A DNA stretch of 62,183 nucleotides from Rhodoblastus sp. 17X3. Lineage in GTDB: Bacteria > Pseudomonadota > Alphaproteobacteria > Rhizobiales > Beijerinckiaceae. Below the pieces are notes generated by a model. It was not told the DNA's origin, did no database searches, and saw only the letters and a program-made list of their open reading frames with translations. Both the position numbers and the translations under genes were made by a program. The stretch is from assembly GCF_030056575.1 (NCBI RefSeq), contig NZ_JASHHX010000023.1:1-62183 (forward strand). The letters run 5' to 3'. Below, piece by piece: positions 7,211 through 16,147 of the stretch (positions are counted from its first letter, which is position 1; each line of letters opens with the position of its first letter).

Positions 7211-9574
7211 ATGACGCGGGGCCGGGACGGCGACAAAGGCGGAGAAAAGCTCAGGCTTCGCATGACGGAGGATTCGCTGCGCGAAAGCGAGCAGCGCAGC
7301 CGATTGGCGACCGAGGCGACCGGCGTCGGAATTTGGGAATGGAACGTCAAAACCAACGATATCCGGTGGGATCGGCAGATGTTCGCCATTTATGGCATTC
7401 CGCCGACCCCGGACGGGTTCGTGAACTACGATATCTGGGCGGCCTCGGTCTTGCCGGAAGATCTGGCCGAGCAGGCTGAGCTGCTTCAAAGGCATGCGCG
7501 AGAGGGCGGCATCAACCGCCGCGAGTTTCGGCTGCGGCGGCGGGACAATCAGGAAATCCGGATCGTCCAGGCCGTCGAGACAGTTCGCGCCGACAGTTCG
7601 GGAGAGGTGGAATGGGTCGTCGGAACCAATCTCGACGTCACCGAGCGCAAGCGCGCGGAAGAGGCGCTGCACGAAAGCGACAAGCGCCTTCGCCTCGCGC
7701 TCAGCGGAGCGAAAGCGACGGCGTGGCAGTGGAATATTCCAGCCAACGAAATCGCCTGGGCGCCCGAACACTCTCAAATTTACGGGCGCGATCCCGAGCG
7801 CGAGCTGGCGCGATATGAAAACTGGCGCGATTGCCTCCATCCCGACGATCTGGAACGGATCGAGCGCCTGATCCGCGACCTAATTCGGCAAGGCGCGCCG
7901 GACTTCAGGGCCGAATATCGCGTTTTGCTGCCATCGGGAGAAATTCGCTGGCTCGCGTCCCTGGCCAGGATCGATTACGCCGCTGGCGGGGCGCCCTTGC
8001 AAATGTACGGCATTGATCTGGACATCACCGGGCAGAAGCAGGCGGAGCAGAAGCTCACCGAGAGCGAAACGCGATTCCGCGCGGCGCAGGAGGCTTCCCT
8101 CGACGGATTCCTGATTTTCGATCCCATCCGGGACGACGAGGGGCGGATCGCCGACCTCATGGTGGTCTATGTCAATCCGATGGCGGCGCAATATTGTCAC
8201 AGCACGCCGGAGCGGATGGAAGGACGGCTGCTGAGCGAGACGTTGCCGGGCGCCAAACTTCCCGGCGGCATCATAGAAACGCACGGGCGCATCATCGAGA
8301 GCGGGCGACCGCAGGAATATGTTCTCGAATACGACGCCGATGGCGTAAAGGGCCATTTCCGCAATCTCGTCGCGCCGTTCGGGCGTTATACCGCGACGAC
8401 CTTTCGCGACATCACGGCGCTGGTCGAAGGCAACAAGGCGCTCGCCACCGCGAAGGCCGAGGCTGAACGCGCAAATCTGTCCAAATCCCGATTTCTCGCG
8501 GCCGCCAGCCATGATCTGCGCCAGCCGGTGCAGTCGCTGCTGCTGCTGCTTGCCGTCATCGAGCGGCAAGTCGCCGACCAACCGAAGATCATCGAGGTCG
8601 CGAGAATGATGCGGATGGCGGTCGATGGCCTGCATGGTCTGCTGAACAGCGTTCTCGACATCTCCCGCCTCGACGCCGGCGTGGTGGCGCCGCTCGCCGA
8701 ATGCGTGGATCTCGGCGAGATCGTCAGCAAACTCACGGCCGAATACGAACCGAAAGCCGTGAGCATGGCGCTCGAATTGCGTTGCGTCCCAAGGAATTTG
8801 CAAGTGCGCACGGACCCCGCGCTATTGGGCCGCGCGTTGCGCAATCTGATCGAAAACGCCCTGCGCTATACGCTGACAGGCGGCGTCCTTTTAGCCGTCA
8901 GGCGGCGGGGCTTTTTTGCCCGGATTGACGTCATTGACAGCGGCATTGGCATCCCCGCGGACAAGGTCTCGGAAATTTTTGAAGAATTTCATCAATTGCA
9001 CAATCCCGGGCGCAATCTCGAGCAGGGGCTTGGCCTGGGGCTGGCCATCGTCCGTCGCCTTGCGGAACTGCTGGGCGCCGAGGTCGAGGTGACGTCGCGG
9101 CTCGGCCGGGGGTCTCGCTTTTCGCTGACCCTCCCACTGTATCAGCAGGCGGCGCCGCTCGCCGCAAGCAAGACGGGCGTCGACGATCCCGGCGGCCGCG
9201 TCCTCGTCATCGAAGACAACGCCATCGTGCGCCGTGGTCTTGAAATCCTTCTGGATCAACTCGGCTACGAGACGTTCCTCGCCAATTCCAGCGAACAGGC
9301 GCTCGAACTTGCTGCTGAGGAAAGATTGCGCTTCGACGCCATCGTCACCGACCAGCGCCTGGGCGACGGCCTCACCGGCATCGAAACGGCGCGGGAGATC
9401 CATCGCCGCGCCGCCCGCGCCATCCCCACTCTGGTGCTCACCGGCGACACCGGCCGCGAGCGCATCGCCGAGATCGAAGCCAGCGGTTTCCCAATCCTGC
9501 ACAAGCCTGTCGCCGCAGAAGACCTGCGCCGTCATCTGGCGCGGCTCATTGGAAGGGCGGGCGTTGGCGTGTGA
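7211..9574 (+). CDS. PAS-domain hybrid histidine kinase
   Basis: A 787-residue soluble sensor kinase with no membrane segment. From the N-terminus it has three PAS-type domains (about residues 25-145, 155-275 and 285-395; the first two end with the PAC-like DVTERKRAEEAL and DITGQKQAEQKL), a HisKA domain with His434 in AASHDLRQPVQSLL, a HATPase domain (N box LIENALRYT, G boxes DSGIGIP and GLGLGLAIV), and a C-terminal receiver with Asp714 in IVTDQRLGDG. The HDLRQP variant of the H box is typical of cytosolic Proteobacterial hybrids. ATG 7211 has GGAG six bases upstream; an earlier ATG at 7154 does not. Probable partners are the divergent FixJ-like regulator and the damaged receiver gene downstream. 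Confidence 0.88.
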   Translation: MTRGRDGDKGGEKLRLRMTEDSLRESEQRSRLATEATGVGIWEWNVKTNDIRWDRQMFAIYGIPPTPDGFVNYDIWAASVLPEDLAEQAELLQRHAREGGINRREFRLRRRDNQEIRIVQAVETVRADSSGEVEWVVGTNLDVTERKRAEEALHESDKRLRLALSGAKATAWQWNIPANEIAWAPEHSQIYGRDPERELARYENWRDCLHPDDLERIERLIRDLIRQGAPDFRAEYRVLLPSGEIRWLASLARIDYAAGGAPLQMYGIDLDITGQKQAEQKLTESETRFRAAQEASLDGFLIFDPIRDDEGRIADLMVVYVNPMAAQYCHSTPERMEGRLLSETLPGAKLPGGIIETHGRIIESGRPQEYVLEYDADGVKGHFRNLVAPFGRYTATTFRDITALVEGNKALATAKAEAERANLSKSRFLAAASHDLRQPVQSLLLLLAVIERQVADQPKIIEVARMMRMAVDGLHGLLNSVLDISRLDAGVVAPLAECVDLGEIVSKLTAEYEPKAVSMALELRCVPRNLQVRTDPALLGRALRNLIENALRYTLTGGVLLAVRRRGFFARIDVIDSGIGIPADKVSEIFEEFHQLHNPGRNLEQGLGLGLAIVRRLAELLGAEVEVTSRLGRGSRFSLTLPLYQQAAPLAASKTGVDDPGGRVLVIEDNAIVRRGLEILLDQLGYETFLANSSEQALELAAEERLRFDAIVTDQRLGDGLTGIETAREIHRRAARAIPTLVLTGDTGRERIAEIEASGFPILHKPVAAEDLRRHLARLIGRAGVGV

Positions 9575-9668
9575 AGGATTTCAGGGGTCGGACAAAACAG
9601 CTGCAGTGGCGCGGCTCCGCGGACGGGCGCGTTGAGGCCGCCTTGCTGGCGACAGCCGACGGGTTCAA

Positions 9669-10023
9669 ATGATGCAACGGATCCTCGTGATCGAAGACGA
9701 ATTTTTCGTCGCCGCGCATATGGAACATGTCCTGCGGGCTGAAGGCGTCGAAGTCGTCGGGCCGGTGGGGTCGCTGAACGAGGCCAGGCATTTTGGCCAG
9801 CCATGAGGCGATCGACGGCGCGCTGCTTGACGTGAACATTGAGGGCGGCCGGATTGATGACGTTGCCGCAATCCTGGCTCGGAAGCACATCCCCTTCATT
9901 TTCGTGACGGGCTATGGTCAGGACAGCCTTCCCGCAGCCCATCGCCGGGCCGTCGTCATCGACAAGCTATTCAGGGACCAAGACCTGATCCGCGAGGTGC
10001 GACGGTTCGGACGGCGCCCATGA
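9669..10023 (+). pseudogene. single-domain response regulator, frameshifted
   Basis: Two reading frames together make one receiver domain. The first frame starts at ATG 9669/9672 and reads a perfect receiver N-terminus (ILVIEDEFFVAAHMEHVLRA, then EVVGPVGSLNEARH) before stopping at a TGA at 9803-9805. The second frame continues with ASHEAIDGALLDVNIEGG, carrying the phospho-acceptor Asp, then PFIFVTGYG, and ends at 10023. Removing one T from the TTTT run at 9791-9794 joins them as EARHLASHEAIDGALLDVN, the expected sequence. So it is either a natural frameshift or a base-calling error in a homopolymer. It follows the hybrid kinase by about 95 bp and is probably its output or a phosphate sink. 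Confidence 0.8.
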
Positions 10024-10147
10024 CCGCAGCGTTCGCGCCGCCGAAGAGGCTATCTTCGCCCTCGTTCAGGCAAAGAAAGACTGGAACGCAATCGAGGCGG
10101 CGGACCCGAAATCCTGACGCTGACGGACCTGTCTTCACCGCGCAAAT

Positions 10148-10771
10148 TCAGCCGGCGACATCCGCCGCCACTTTGCTGCGCTCCGCAAAGGCGGCGACAA
10201 TCGCCTCGGCGACATCGACGAAACGGCTGCCCGGACCCTGCGGGCCAACCGTTTGCCAGCTGACGCGCGCGCCTTCCACCAGCAATGTCAAGGCGTCTGC
10301 AAGCAATTCCGGGTCCGTGAAGCCGGCGTCGCGGCAGATTCTCGCCAGACGGTCGCGGTGCGCGGACTTGACCTGGGCGATGACCTTGCGCGCAGGATGA
10401 TCGGGTTCGGTGATCTCGATGGCGGCGTTCGCGATGTCGCAACCGCGAGGGTCTTCGATCGCGCAGGACACGGCGCAACCGATCCATTCATGCAGCTGGT
10501 TCATGGGAGCGTTGGGAAATTCCGCGTCCCATTCGTCCCATTCCTGCGCCGCCTCCTTGCCCGCTTCCGAAAGGCAGGCGGCGATCAGGTCGTCCTTCGA
10601 GCCGAAGTGGCGATAAAGCGTCATCTTGTTGGTGCCCGCCGCTTCGGCGATGGCGTCGACGCCGACGCCGCGCAGGCCATGCTTGCGAAAGAGATCGCGG
10701 GCAGTCTCTATGATGCGGTCCCGCGGCGGCGTCCGGGAGAGTCCGCCTTCCTTGCCGCCTTCCTTGGACAT
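10148..10771 (-). CDS. TetR-family repressor of the RND operon
   Basis: A 207-residue TetR/AcrR regulator. The N-terminal helix-turn-helix is textbook: RDRIIETARDLFRKHGLRGV, then IAEAAGTNKMTLYRHFGSKD, at residues 17-60. The C-terminal ligand-binding region is helical and not diagnostic. A GAGGA lies nine bases before the ATG. It is divergent from the RND efflux genes, and the 172-bp spacer contains a perfect palindrome matching a TetR-type operator, so it most likely represses both itself and the pump until a substrate binds. The inducer is unknown. Confidence 0.88.
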   Translation of the reverse strand: MSKEGGKEGGLSRTPPRDRIIETARDLFRKHGLRGVGVDAIAEAAGTNKMTLYRHFGSKDDLIAACLSEAGKEAAQEWDEWDAEFPNAPMNQLHEWIGCAVSCAIEDPRGCDIANAAIEITEPDHPARKVIAQVKSAHRDRLARICRDAGFTDPELLADALTLLVEGARVSWQTVGPQGPGSRFVDVAEAIVAAFAERSKVAADVAG

Positions 10772-10804
10772 TTTCGCTTTTCCTCGAAATCGTTAACCAG
10801 CCAC

Positions 10805-10857
10805 TTGACAGGGTGTTACCAGTCTGTAACATTCAAATGGTACTTACCGGTAACACC
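10805..10857 (+). promoter_or_regulatory. operator palindromes and promoter for the efflux operon
   Basis: A 9-bp perfect inverted repeat, GGTGTTACC (10812-10820) and GGTAACACC (10849-10857), flanks the region. Inside it lies a second GTTAC/GTAAC pair (10815-10830), and the right half-site holds the palindrome TTACCGGTAA. A TTGACA at 10805-10810 with a TAACAT 16 bp on gives a plausible rightward promoter covered by the repeats. The layout fits a TetR dimer pair blocking transcription. The promoter elements are weaker evidence than the palindromes. Confidence 0.65.
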
Positions 10858-10943
10858 GCAATGGGCGCCGGTCAAGAAACAAGCTTTGAACCGCTACACG
10901 CTGAACTCAAGCGCTGCCGGTTTCAAGCGGAAAGGACCTGACC

Positions 10944-11159
10944 ATGGACACGCAGACGCTGGACCGTCGCATCGACACACTGCTCAACGATCCCCTGGTT
11001 TCCCTGATGATCCGCGCCGATGGCGTCGATCGCGCCAAGCTCGCGAACCAGATGCGGCGCCTCGGCCGCCCCGTCGAGAAGCGGCAGGTCCGCGACGAAA
11101 GGCCGCAAGGCTTCTTCAGCCGCATGATGCCCGTCGCTTGCGCGGGCTGCGCCCTGTGA
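10944..11159 (+). CDS. 71-residue leader protein of the RND operon
   Basis: A small polar protein (MDTQTLDRRIDTLLNDPLVS, ending in a hydrophobic ACAGCAL). It has an AAAGGA ahead of the ATG, and its TGA at 11157-11159 overlaps the GTG start of the RND permease at 11156, so the two are translationally coupled. The first helix could form a coiled coil; three cysteines occur near the end or not at all, with only two visible in ACAGCAL. I do not recognise a family. It may simply couple translation to the pump or act as a small regulator; this is inference. Confidence 0.6.
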   Translation: MDTQTLDRRIDTLLNDPLVSLMIRADGVDRAKLANQMRRLGRPVEKRQVRDERPQGFFSRMMPVACAGCAL

Positions 11160-14100
11160 TCGGCTTCTTCACCCTCCGCCCGGTCTTCGCCTCCGCCGTC
11201 GCCATCATCATGGTGATGGCGGGCGCGATTTGCTATTTCCTGCTGCCGGTTTCGCAATTCCCCGACATCACGCCTCCCCAGGTCGTCGTTCAGGCGATCT
11301 ATCCCGGCGCCAGCGCGCAGGTGGTGGCGGATACGGTGACGACGCCGCTTGAACAGCAGATCAATGGCGTCGCGGGCATGGCCTACATGTCGTCGACCAG
11401 TTCGAACGACGGCTCCTCGACGATCACCATCACCTTCCAGGTCGGCTATCCGCTCGCCATCGCGGCGGTGGACGTGCAGAACCGGGTTTCGCAGGCGTCC
11501 TCCTCGCTGCCGGCGATCGTCAATCAGGCCGGCGTGACGATCAAGAAACAGAATCCGAACTTCGTACTCATCGTCAACCTGACCTCGCCTGATCATTCAG
11601 TCGATCCGATCGCCCTGAGCAATTACGCCACATTGCAGATCGTCGATCCCTTGAAGCGCCTGCCCGGCGTGGGCGACGTCCAGATCTTCGGCGAGCGCCG
11701 CTATTCCATGCGCGTCTGGCTCGATCCCGATCGGCTCGCCAATCTCGGCGTCACCGCCGTGGACGTCCAGAACGCCCTTGCCGAACAAAATGTCCAGGTC
11801 GCGGCGGGAAAGATCGGCCAGTCGCCCGCCCCCGCTGGCACGGCCTTCGAAATGCAGGTCAACGCCCTTGGGCGCCTTGGCAACGCCGAGCAATTCGGCG
11901 ACATCGTCCTGCGCGCCGAGCCCTCGGCGGGCAAGGTCGTGCGGCTGCGCGACGTCGCGCGCATCGAGCTGGGCGCCTTGCAATATTCCTCCACCGCCTT
12001 TTTCGGCGAGGAGCCGACCGTCGTGCTCGGCGTGTTCCAGATGCCGGGCTCCAACGCCCTCGACCTGCAGAAAAGCGTGCAGGACGAGATGGAGCAATTG
12101 TCAAAGCATTTCCCCAAGGGGATCGCCTACGCCATGCATTACGACACCACGCGCTTCGTCGCGGCGGCCATGCATGACGTGCTGATCACTCTGGGCGAAG
12201 CGCTGGTCCTCGTCGTCGCGGTCGTCTTCATCTTCCTGCAAAGCTGGCGCGCGACGCTCATTCCGACGATCGCCATTCCTGTCTCGCTGATCGCCACGCT
12301 CGTGGTGATGCAGGTGCTGGGCTTTTCCTTGAATATGCTGAGCCTGCTCGGCATGGTCCTGGCCATCGGCCTCGTCGTGGACGACGCCATCGTCGTGGTG
12401 GAAAATGTCGAGCGCCAGCTCGAGGCCGGGCTGCCGCCTTTGCAGGCCGTGCGCAAGGCCATGGCCGAGGTCACAGGGCCGATCATCGCCACCACCGCCG
12501 TGCTGATGGCGGTTTTCATTCCCGTGGCGTTCATCCCCGGCGTCGCGGGGCGGCTCTATAACCAGTTCGCCCTCACTGTCGCCATTTCGGTCGGCATTTC
12601 CGCGTTCAATTCGCTGACGCTGAGCCCGGCCCTCGCCGCCGTGTTCCTGAAACATCGGCCCTCGGGCGAGTTCATCCTGTTCCGCTGGTTCAACGCCGGT
12701 TTCGAGCGGCTGCAGAACGCCTATGCCCGGCTGGTGCGTCGACTGATCCGGCTGCGTTGGGCCATGCTTGCGCTTTTCGCGGCCTCCATCGCCGGAACCT
12801 TCGTGGTCTGGCGGACCATTCCGTCCACCTTCCTGCCGGTGGAGGACCAGGGCTATTTCTTCGTCATCGTCCAGTTGCCGGACGGCGCCTCGCTGGAGCG
12901 CACCGACGCCGCGGCCAGGAAGGTCCGCGACGTGCTGCAATCCACGCCCGGCGTCGAGATCGTCGGCTCGATCAGCGGTCTCAACTTCCTGACCAATGCG
13001 GCGCAGAGCAATTCGGCGGTTGAATTCGCCATTCTCAAGCCGTGGGACGAGCGGCCGCCCGAACAGAACGCCTCGCGCATCGTCGCCGAGGTGCGGCCAA
13101 AGCTGCTTTCGATCCCTGACGCCGTCGCGCTGAGCTTCGATCCTCCGTCGATTCCCGGCCTCGGCGCGACCGGCGGGTTCGAATTCCAGGTCGAGGACCT
13201 GACGGGACGCGGCGCCCAGGCGCTGAACGATGTGACGCAGGCCCTTCTGGCGGAGGCGCGCAAGCAGCCCGAACTCAATCCGCATCAGCTGTTCTCGGCC
13301 TTCAGCACGTCGACGCCGCAATATAATTACGACCTCGACCGCACCAAGGCGAAATTGCTGGGGCTGAATCTGCCCGACGTGTTCAACACCTTGCAGATCT
13401 ATCTCGGCTCGCTCTACGTCAATGACATCAACCTGTTCGGCCGCACCTTCCGCGTGACCTTGCAGGCGGACGAGGCCGCTCGCGCCAATCCGACCGATAT
13501 TTCGCGCTTCTATGTGCGCAACGCCAGCGGCGGCATGGTCCCGCTCTCGACCCTCGGCTCGCTGCGAAACATCGTCGGCCCTGAGACGGTGACCCATTAC
13601 AACAATTACGGCTCGGCGCTCATCAATGGCGGCGCGGCGCCGGGCTACAGCTCCGGCCAGGCCGTGGCGGCGATGCAGCGCGCGGCTGCGGCGGTTCTGC
13701 CGCGCGACTATTCCTATGAATGGACCGGCGTGACCCTGCAGGAACTCAAGGCCGGTTCGATCGCCTCGCTGATTTTCGGGCTGGCGATCGTCTTCGTGTT
13801 CCTGATTCTCGCCGCGCAATATGAAAGCTGGACCATGCCGTTCATCGTCCTGATGGCGGTGCCTCTGGCCCTTCTCGGCGCGGTGCTGGCGATCTGGACG
13901 CGGCAGTTGCAGATCGACGTCTATTCGCAGATCGGCTTCGTCATGCTGATCGGCCTCGCCGCGAAGAACGCCATCCTGATCGTCGAATTCGCGCGGCGGC
14001 GCCGCGAGGAGGGTCTCGAAATCATCGACGCGGCGATGGAGGCGGGCCGCCTGCGCCTGCGTCCGATCCTGATGACCGCCTTCGCCTTCATCCTCGGCGT

Positions 14101-14308
14101 CACGCCGCTGATGGTCGCGACCGGCGCGGGCGCAGCGAGCCGGCAGTCGATCGGCACGACGGTCTTCGGCGGCATGCTCGCCGCGACCATCCTGACGCTG
14201 CTCTTCGTGCCGGTCTTTTACTACATGATCGAGCGGCTGCGCGAGCGCGGCGCGCAAAGCGCCCGCGTCGAGGGCGAACAATATCCCCGGCCCAGCGCCG
14301 CAGAATAA
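11156..14308 (+). CDS. RND multidrug efflux permease, AcrB/HAE1 type
   Basis: A 1050-residue inner-membrane proton/drug antiporter of the hydrophobe/amphiphile efflux family. It has the typical length, 12 predicted helices and two large periplasmic loops. Visible family motifs are FFTLRPVFASAVAIIMVMAG at the start, QFPDITPPQVVVQAIYPGAS, the proton-relay aspartates in GLVVDDAIVVVENVER of helix 4, and GLAAKNAILIVEFARRRREE near helix 10. The GTG start overlaps the stop of the preceding 71-residue gene. The frame is open about 300 codons further upstream across the antisense TetR gene, which is a shadow. The adaptor gene follows by 14 bp; no outer-membrane channel gene is present. Substrate is unknown. 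Confidence 0.93.
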   Translation: MIGFFTLRPVFASAVAIIMVMAGAICYFLLPVSQFPDITPPQVVVQAIYPGASAQVVADTVTTPLEQQINGVAGMAYMSSTSSNDGSSTITITFQVGYPLAIAAVDVQNRVSQASSSLPAIVNQAGVTIKKQNPNFVLIVNLTSPDHSVDPIALSNYATLQIVDPLKRLPGVGDVQIFGERRYSMRVWLDPDRLANLGVTAVDVQNALAEQNVQVAAGKIGQSPAPAGTAFEMQVNALGRLGNAEQFGDIVLRAEPSAGKVVRLRDVARIELGALQYSSTAFFGEEPTVVLGVFQMPGSNALDLQKSVQDEMEQLSKHFPKGIAYAMHYDTTRFVAAAMHDVLITLGEALVLVVAVVFIFLQSWRATLIPTIAIPVSLIATLVVMQVLGFSLNMLSLLGMVLAIGLVVDDAIVVVENVERQLEAGLPPLQAVRKAMAEVTGPIIATTAVLMAVFIPVAFIPGVAGRLYNQFALTVAISVGISAFNSLTLSPALAAVFLKHRPSGEFILFRWFNAGFERLQNAYARLVRRLIRLRWAMLALFAASIAGTFVVWRTIPSTFLPVEDQGYFFVIVQLPDGASLERTDAAARKVRDVLQSTPGVEIVGSISGLNFLTNAAQSNSAVEFAILKPWDERPPEQNASRIVAEVRPKLLSIPDAVALSFDPPSIPGLGATGGFEFQVEDLTGRGAQALNDVTQALLAEARKQPELNPHQLFSAFSTSTPQYNYDLDRTKAKLLGLNLPDVFNTLQIYLGSLYVNDINLFGRTFRVTLQADEAARANPTDISRFYVRNASGGMVPLSTLGSLRNIVGPETVTHYNNYGSALINGGAAPGYSSGQAVAAMQRAAAAVLPRDYSYEWTGVTLQELKAGSIASLIFGLAIVFVFLILAAQYESWTMPFIVLMAVPLALLGAVLAIWTRQLQIDVYSQIGFVMLIGLAAKNAILIVEFARRRREEGLEIIDAAMEAGRLRLRPILMTAFAFILGVTPLMVATGAGAASRQSIGTTVFGGMLAATILTLLFVPVFYYMIERLRERGAQSARVEGEQYPRPSAAE

Positions 14309-14322
14309 TCTGGAGATCAGAC

Positions 14323-15456
14323 GTGAAGGCTCAAAAGCTCATTCCGGGCGCATTGGCGCTCATCGCGGTCGGCGCCGGCCTTTCCATTCTCGCCCATCAG
14401 CCTGGGTTGAAACTGGGCGAGGGCGCGGCTCATGCGGCGGCGCCCCCGCCGGCCATGCCTGTGCCGGTTTCGCCCGTGGTGAAAATGACGATTCCGGTCA
14501 CGCTCGATTATTCGGCGCGCACGGAATCCCTGCAGAACGTCACGTTGCAAACCAGGGTCGCGGGCTATCTGATGCAGCAGGTCGCCGCCGACGGCTCCGA
14601 CGTCAGGGCGGGAGACCTGCTCTACCGGATCGACCCGCGCGATTATCAGGCCGCGCTCGATCAGGCGCAGGCGCAGGCCCAGCGCGAGAGCGCGGCGCTC
14701 GACTATGCGCGCGCCAATCTCGACCGCGGCGGCAAGCTGGCGCAGACCGGCTTCCTGGCCAAGGATTCGCTCGATCAGCGCCAGAGCGCGCTCCAGCAAG
14801 CCACGGCCGCGCTCGCCGCCGACAGGGCCGCTGTCCGGGCCGCGCAGCTCAATCTGGAATATACCGAAATCCGCGCGCCCTTTTCAGGCCGAATCGGCCG
14901 CAATCAGGCCGCCATCGGCACGATGGTCAGCGTCGGCGGCACGATTCTGAACACCCTCGTGCAACTCGACCCCATTTACGTGACGTTCAACCCGAGCGAG
15001 ACCGATCTTGTCGCCATCGAAGAGGCGCGCAAGGCCGGGCCGGTCAAGGCGGAGATCTTTGTCGCGGGCCAGGCGCAATCCGGGCATCCGGGCAAGCTCA
15101 GCTTCCTGAACAATATCGTCGACCAGTCGACCGGCACGATCACCGCCCGGGCCATGATCGACAATCATGATTTCTCGCTGCTGCCGGGCCAATATGTCCG
15201 CATCAGGCTGCATCTGCGCGACGATCCCGACGCGCTGATGGTTCCGCAGGCCGCGCTCGGATCGAGCCAGCTTGGGAAATTCCTTTATGTCGTCGGCAAG
15301 GATAATGTCGTCGAACAGCGCATCGTTTCGCTCGGCCCGGTCCATGACGGCCTCGTGACGATCGAAAAGGGCGTGACCGAAGGCGATCAGGTCATCGACG
15401 GCAATCTGCAGAAGATCGGCCCCGGAATGCCGGTCAAGCCCCTGCCCCATTCATAA
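14323..15456 (+). CDS. RND periplasmic adaptor (membrane fusion protein)
   Basis: A 377-residue AcrA-type adaptor that links the RND permease to an outer-membrane channel. It has an N-terminal hydrophobic anchor (about residues 5-25), the lipoyl-like half RVAGYLMQQVAADGSDVRAG, a helical hairpin rich in alanine and glutamine (about 105-165), the second lipoyl half EIRAPFSGRIGRN, and a C-terminal barrel with DQVIDGNLQKIGPGMPV. The GTG start has a GGAG eight bases upstream. The gene order permease then adaptor is the reverse of the common acrAB order. A terminator follows, so the operon ends here and must borrow a TolC-like channel. Confidence 0.92.
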   Translation: MKAQKLIPGALALIAVGAGLSILAHQPGLKLGEGAAHAAAPPPAMPVPVSPVVKMTIPVTLDYSARTESLQNVTLQTRVAGYLMQQVAADGSDVRAGDLLYRIDPRDYQAALDQAQAQAQRESAALDYARANLDRGGKLAQTGFLAKDSLDQRQSALQQATAALAADRAAVRAAQLNLEYTEIRAPFSGRIGRNQAAIGTMVSVGGTILNTLVQLDPIYVTFNPSETDLVAIEEARKAGPVKAEIFVAGQAQSGHPGKLSFLNNIVDQSTGTITARAMIDNHDFSLLPGQYVRIRLHLRDDPDALMVPQAALGSSQLGKFLYVVGKDNVVEQRIVSLGPVHDGLVTIEKGVTEGDQVIDGNLQKIGPGMPVKPLPHS

Positions 15457-15497
15457 AGGCAGGGCGGCGGATTCTTGTCTGTTCTAGGGTAAAACAA

Positions 15498-15524
15498 CGC
15501 CCGCCGGAGCTATGCTGGCGGGCG
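15498..15524 (+). terminator. Rho-independent terminator of the efflux operon
   Basis: CGCCCGCC (15498-15505) pairs with GGCGGGCG (15517-15524) over an 11-base loop and is followed directly by TATTTTTC. It lies 41 bp after the adaptor stop. An A-rich stretch on the left could let it also act on the opposite strand for the small gene at 15555-15818. Confidence 0.8.
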
Positions 15525-15554
15525 TATTTTTCAAAGATTTCCGACACCCAGTCC

Positions 15555-15818
15555 TTATTCCGCAGCCATCGGCGTCACATTGGCGAGCAGGGCGTCATAG
15601 ACATGGCGCGGCAGGCGGAAAAATCCGCGAGCGCCGGCAAAGGTCTGATAATAGCGGCCCGCCTCATTGAGAAGCAGATCGCGCCATTCCTGTGCGGTCA
15701 ATTGAGGAGGGCATTTATCGATGGTCATGACTTGTCCGCCAGATAAATGCCGAACATGAATCAGAACTTCACTGCCAACCTGGCTATTTCGATCGTCAGA
15801 CTGCACAAGTTTCAACAT
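15555..15818 (-). CDS. hypothetical protein of 87 residues
   Basis: A short, probably cytoplasmic protein starting MLKLVQSDDRNSQVGSEV and ending with ANVTPMAAE. I chose the ATG at 15818 over a TTG six codons upstream because a GAGAG lies close before it. It contains a conserved-looking middle part (QEWRDLLLNEAGRYYQTFAG). No family is recognised. It is convergent with the efflux operon and separated from it by the terminator. Confidence 0.55.
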   Translation of the reverse strand: MLKLVQSDDRNSQVGSEVLIHVRHLSGGQVMTIDKCPPQLTAQEWRDLLLNEAGRYYQTFAGARGFFRLPRHVYDALLANVTPMAAE

Positions 15819-16147
15819 GGAGTTTCTCTCGCTCAATTTTAGTTTGCGCCGATGAAGCCTCTTTCAAATCTCATAGCCGAGCATGAATCATTTATAGTTT
15901 TGTTATTTTGCTTGATAAAGTTCGCAGTGAGGCCCATCAACTCAACTTAGTTTCAACAGAATTGTGATTATGTAATTGATTTATATCAATTCAATTGTCG
16001 TAATAAGATAAGGCCGCGGTGTCGGCCAAGGCCGCTTCGGCGAACAACGCGCGCCCGGGCCGGCGAGCCTTGAACCCGCGCCCTTGCAACGCCGCCCGGG
16101 AAGGATCAAATTTATCGGCGTTCGGTCGGTAGCCCGGGTAGGTCGCC
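15819..16147. other. AT-rich intergenic region
   Basis: About 330 bp without a supported gene. The stretch 15835-16015 is strikingly AT-rich for this window (TATAGTTTTGTTATTTTG, then ATTGATTTATATCAATTCAA). The latter contains a near-palindrome ATTGATTTATATCAAT that might be a binding site. It should hold promoters for the leftward small gene and the rightward propeller-peptidase gene. A 61-codon frame on the minus strand in the right part is not convincing. Confidence 0.5.

Noticed and set aside
12101-14281. A 726-codon open frame antisense to the RND permease gene
   Set aside because: It mirrors the codon structure of a clear AcrB-type gene, is extremely rich in arginine, histidine and aspartate, and shows no domain. 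Typical high-GC antisense shadow.
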